From: Prochloron sp. SP5CPC1
GTDB taxonomy: Bacteria; Cyanobacteriota; Cyanobacteriia; Cyanobacteriales; Prochloraceae
Reading direction: 5' to 3'
Assembly (NCBI GenBank): GCA_014323965.1
Contig: JACONB010000124.1
Coordinates: 1-5,984, forward strand
DNA length: 5,984 bases
In this document: one piece after another, positions 3,780 to 5,984 of the stretch
How the letters are laid out: each line of letters starts with the position of its first letter
Numbering within the stretch: the first letter of the stretch is position 1
Made by a program: the position numbers and the translations under genes
The notes under the pieces: generated by a model
What the model was told of the DNA's origin: nothing
What the model saw: the letters and a program-made list of their open reading frames with translations, nothing else
Databases searched by the model: none

Positions 3780-5723
3780 GTGGAAGTGCAAAACAAAATC
3801 AAACATATCTTAGTGGCAATCCTTGCTACCTCAACAACTCTGTGTTTATCCAACCGGGCTGAATCGTCTACACCAGACTTGACCAGTAATCAGTCTCAAC
3901 CTATGGGTACATTTATCGTCCAGAGAGAGCCAGAACCGGAAGATACAGAGACGCGAGTGCTAGTAGCAGAAGTGGCGGTCTTGGGGGTAGAAGGAAAACT
4001 GCAAGATTTAGTTTACGAGCAGATAAGTACCAAACCAGGACTGCCAACAACTGGCTCTCGCTTGACCTTGGACGTAAGTGCTATCTATGGAACTGGCTTT
4101 TTTGCTAATGTAACTGTGACGCCCGAAGATACTCCTTTAGGGGTGAGGATCTCTTTTACAGTTCAACCTAACCCAGTCCTGAAAAAGGTAGTGGTGCAAT
4201 CCGTGACCGCAGAGGAAGGAAAGGGCGTGCTGCCAGACGTTGAGGTCCAGAGAATTTTTAGCGAAGCCTTTGATGAAATTCTCAACAGTAAGCAATTACA
4301 AGCAGATATCCAAGAATTAAATGCCTGGTATAAAAGCAATGGTTATGACTTAGCTCAGGTTGTGGGAGCACCGAGTATAGCACAAGACGGTACTGTGACT
4401 CTCCTGGTAGCAGAAGGTGTGATTGAAAATATTCAAGTGAGATTTTTTTCTGATGAAGGAGACGAACTCGAAAAAGGGAAAACTCGTCCTTTTATCATCC
4501 GACGTGAGGTTCAACTACAACCGGGAGATGTCTTTAACCGTCAGACAGCACAAAGAGACTTAAACCGAGTCTTCGGTCTCGGTATTTTTCAAGACATCAA
4601 GTTCTCCTTTGCTCCAGGCCAAGATCCAAGCAAAGTAGTAGTCAATGTAGACGTGGTGGAAAGCAATACCGGTTCCATTGCTGCTGGTGCTGGGGTTAGC
4701 TCCGCTAGCGGTCTCTTTGGCACTATTAGCTATCAAGAGCAAAATCTGGGGGGCAATCACCAAACTATAGGAGGAGAAATTCAGCTCGGAACCCGGGAAT
4801 TGCTCTTCGATGCCCGTTTTACCGACCCCTGGATCGCTGGTGATCCTAACCGCACTTCCTATACAGTCAACGGTTTTCGCCGCCGTTCTATTTCCTTGAT
4901 TTTCGATAATGGGGAAACTGATGTAAACCTGCCCAACGGCGATCGCCCTCGGGTGGTGCGGACAGGAGGTGGAGTTAGTTTTTCCCGTCCCTTGGTGCGG
5001 GATGTTTTTAGCAGACCGGATTGGCGTCTATCTCTGGGATTGCAGTACCAGCGGGTGGCAATTGAGGACAGCGATGGGGAGGTCAACCCGTTCGATGAAT
5101 TGGGTAATCAGCTGGCTTTTAACACCGACGGTACGGATGACCTTTTTCAGCTTCAGTTTGGTGCTAGCCTCGATCGCCGCAATAACCCCCGACAACCCAC
5201 CAGCGGCTACTTGCTGCGCTTTGGAGTAGACCAATCCTTACCCATTGGGGACGGCAGTATCTTGCTCAATCGCTTGCGGGGTAGCTACAGTTACTACATT
5301 CCCGTGCAATTAATTAATTTTAACGACGGTCCCCAGGCTCTTGCCTTTAATATCCAAGCAGGTAATGTTTTTGGCGATTTGCCTCCCTATGAAGCCTTTT
5401 CCATCGGCGGAAGTAATTCGGTACGAGGTTATAACGAAGGTGAGGTGGGAGCTGGACGTCGTTATTTGCAGGCAACTGCGGAGTATCGCCTGCCAATTTT
5501 TTCTTTTCTCGGTGCCGCCTTTTTTGTAGACTACGCTACGGATTTCGGTTCCGGTGATGCGGTTCCCGGAAATCCCGCTGTCCTGAGGGGTAAACAGGGC
5601 AATGGTTTGGGTTACGGTATCGGTGTGCGGATCCAATCCCCTCTCGGTCCAATTCGGGTCGATTGGGGGTTCAATGACCAGGGGAATAATCGCATTCATT
5701 TTGGCATTGGCGAGCGATTTTAA
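3780..5723 (+). CDS. bamA: Outer-membrane protein assembly factor Omp85/BamA (Toc75-related)
   Basis: This Omp85 protein inserts beta-barrel proteins into the outer membrane; the cyanobacterial form is related to plastid Toc75. With this GTG start it has 647 residues. A signal peptide is visible (NKIKH, then the hydrophobic ILVAILATSTTLCL, likely cut after SNRA). By residue counted from TTG 3771, three POTRA domains follow at about 63-133, 137-217 and 217-297, then the 16-strand barrel from about 301 to the end. The barrel carries the VRGY motif of the lid loop (551-554) and ends in a phenylalanine (GIGERF), the outer-membrane assembly signal. The start is unsettled between TTG 3771, GTG 3780 and GTG 3786; none has a convincing ribosome binding site. 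Cyanobacterial homologues I remember are longer (above 800 residues) with a proline-rich N-terminal stretch, whereas here only about 30 residues separate signal peptide and first POTRA. It lies between purC and lpxC, probably in one transcript. Confidence 0.95.
   Translation: MEVQNKIKHILVAILATSTTLCLSNRAESSTPDLTSNQSQPMGTFIVQREPEPEDTETRVLVAEVAVLGVEGKLQDLVYEQISTKPGLPTTGSRLTLDVSAIYGTGFFANVTVTPEDTPLGVRISFTVQPNPVLKKVVVQSVTAEEGKGVLPDVEVQRIFSEAFDEILNSKQLQADIQELNAWYKSNGYDLAQVVGAPSIAQDGTVTLLVAEGVIENIQVRFFSDEGDELEKGKTRPFIIRREVQLQPGDVFNRQTAQRDLNRVFGLGIFQDIKFSFAPGQDPSKVVVNVDVVESNTGSIAAGAGVSSASGLFGTISYQEQNLGGNHQTIGGEIQLGTRELLFDARFTDPWIAGDPNRTSYTVNGFRRRSISLIFDNGETDVNLPNGDRPRVVRTGGGVSFSRPLVRDVFSRPDWRLSLGLQYQRVAIEDSDGEVNPFDELGNQLAFNTDGTDDLFQLQFGASLDRRNNPRQPTSGYLLRFGVDQSLPIGDGSILLNRLRGSYSYYIPVQLINFNDGPQALAFNIQAGNVFGDLPPYEAFSIGGSNSVRGYNEGEVGAGRRYLQATAEYRLPIFSFLGAAFFVDYATDFGSGDAVPGNPAVLRGKQGNGLGYGIGVRIQSPLGPIRVDWGFNDQGNNRIHFGIGERF
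4939..4946. repeat. HIP1 octamer GCGATCGC
   Basis: This second perfect HIP1 copy lies inside the omp85 barrel region, in the codons for NGDRP, extended by one matching base on each side (GGCGATCGCC). One-base variants also occur near 3364 and 5169. Confidence 0.8.
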
Positions 5724-5762
5724 CTTTGCATCCTACGTATATGTTGACAAAATTGCAATTTA

Positions 5763-5984
5763 ATGGTAATGAATACGATTGCAAATTCCTTTACAGTTTC
5801 CGGCATAGGACTGCACTCAGGAATAACTACGAACGTGCGGGTGTCTCCAGAAAATGCTGGGCTTTACTTCGTGCGGGTAGATTTGCCAGAAAAACCGACC
5901 ATACCCGCTCATGTTGAAGCGGTGAGTCAGACGACTCTTTCTACGGAATTAGCGGCAGGAGAAGCAAGAGTGCGGACGGTAGAA
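5763..5984 (+). CDS. lpxC: UDP-3-O-acyl-N-acetylglucosamine deacetylase LpxC, N-terminal part (runs off the window)
   Basis: LpxC removes the acetyl group from UDP-3-O-acyl-GlcNAc, the first committed step of lipid A synthesis, using zinc. The first 74 codons are present. The translation contains SFTVSGIGLHSGITTNVRV, YFVRVDLPEKPTIPAHVEAV and SQTTLSTELAAGEARVRTVE, which match the start of the LpxC fold in order. In homologues the next residues are HLLAAL, with the first zinc-binding histidine, so the window ends just before the catalytic motif. ATG 5763 is the first start after an in-frame stop at 5745-5747; ATG 5769 (MNTIANSF) is equally possible, and neither has a clear ribosome binding site. 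The gene follows omp85 by 39 bp with no terminator. In other cyanobacteria fabZ, lpxA and lpxB often follow, which would complete a lipid A and outer-membrane cluster. Confidence 0.93.
   Translation, partial: MVMNTIANSFTVSGIGLHSGITTNVRVSPENAGLYFVRVDLPEKPTIPAHVEAVSQTTLSTELAAGEARVRTVE

Noticed and set aside
5310..5699. 129-codon - strand open frame opposite omp85
   Set aside because: It lies antisense to the conserved barrel region of omp85, with no family resemblance or start signals.
5726..5917. 63-codon + strand open frame after omp85
   Set aside because: It overlaps lpxC in another frame; the lpxC translation is clearly conserved and this one is not.

Overview
This window is cyanobacterial chromosome. 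It carries a group 1 sigma factor (SigA/RpoD1) with the typical cyanobacterial core, and the gene string purC - omp85 - lpxC, an arrangement I recall from other cyanobacterial genomes. It also has two copies of the cyanobacterial octamer HIP1 (GCGATCGC), short tandem octamer repeats, and group II introns of the cyanobacterial type. I cannot name a genus from sequence alone.

Layout. Positions 1-192 (+ strand) are the 3' end of a group II intron: the last codons of its intron-encoded protein (an HNH motif cut by an in-frame amber codon), then RNA domains V and VI. After an 18-bp gap (193-210) comes a second group II intron on the - strand (about 1279 down to 211). It has no reverse-transcriptase gene and carries several short-repeat insertions. 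The two introns therefore face each other 3' end to 3' end. In both, the catalytic domain V looks damaged: one base is missing in the + copy and several pairs are broken in the - copy. No protein gene is supported in 75-1307.

sigA (- strand, 2468-1308) is followed directly by a hairpin and then by the - strand intron, so the intron lies in the sigA 3' untranslated region and in the same orientation. Positions 2469-2964 are the divergent control region between sigA and purC. It holds the sigA ribosome binding site, a likely sigA -10 box and a perfect TATAAT that probably belongs to purC.

On the + strand follow purC (purine synthesis), omp85/bamA (outer-membrane protein assembly) and the first 74 codons of lpxC (first committed step of lipid A synthesis), with gaps of 68 and 39 bp and no terminator between them. 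They are likely one transcript, joining a purine enzyme to an outer-membrane construction module.

The three complete genes belong to known families. The unusual content is the intron region: convergent, decaying introns, octamer repeats positioned as arms of possible stems inside one of them, and a retained intron in the tail of the principal sigma factor message. I found no evidence of a wholly new system.
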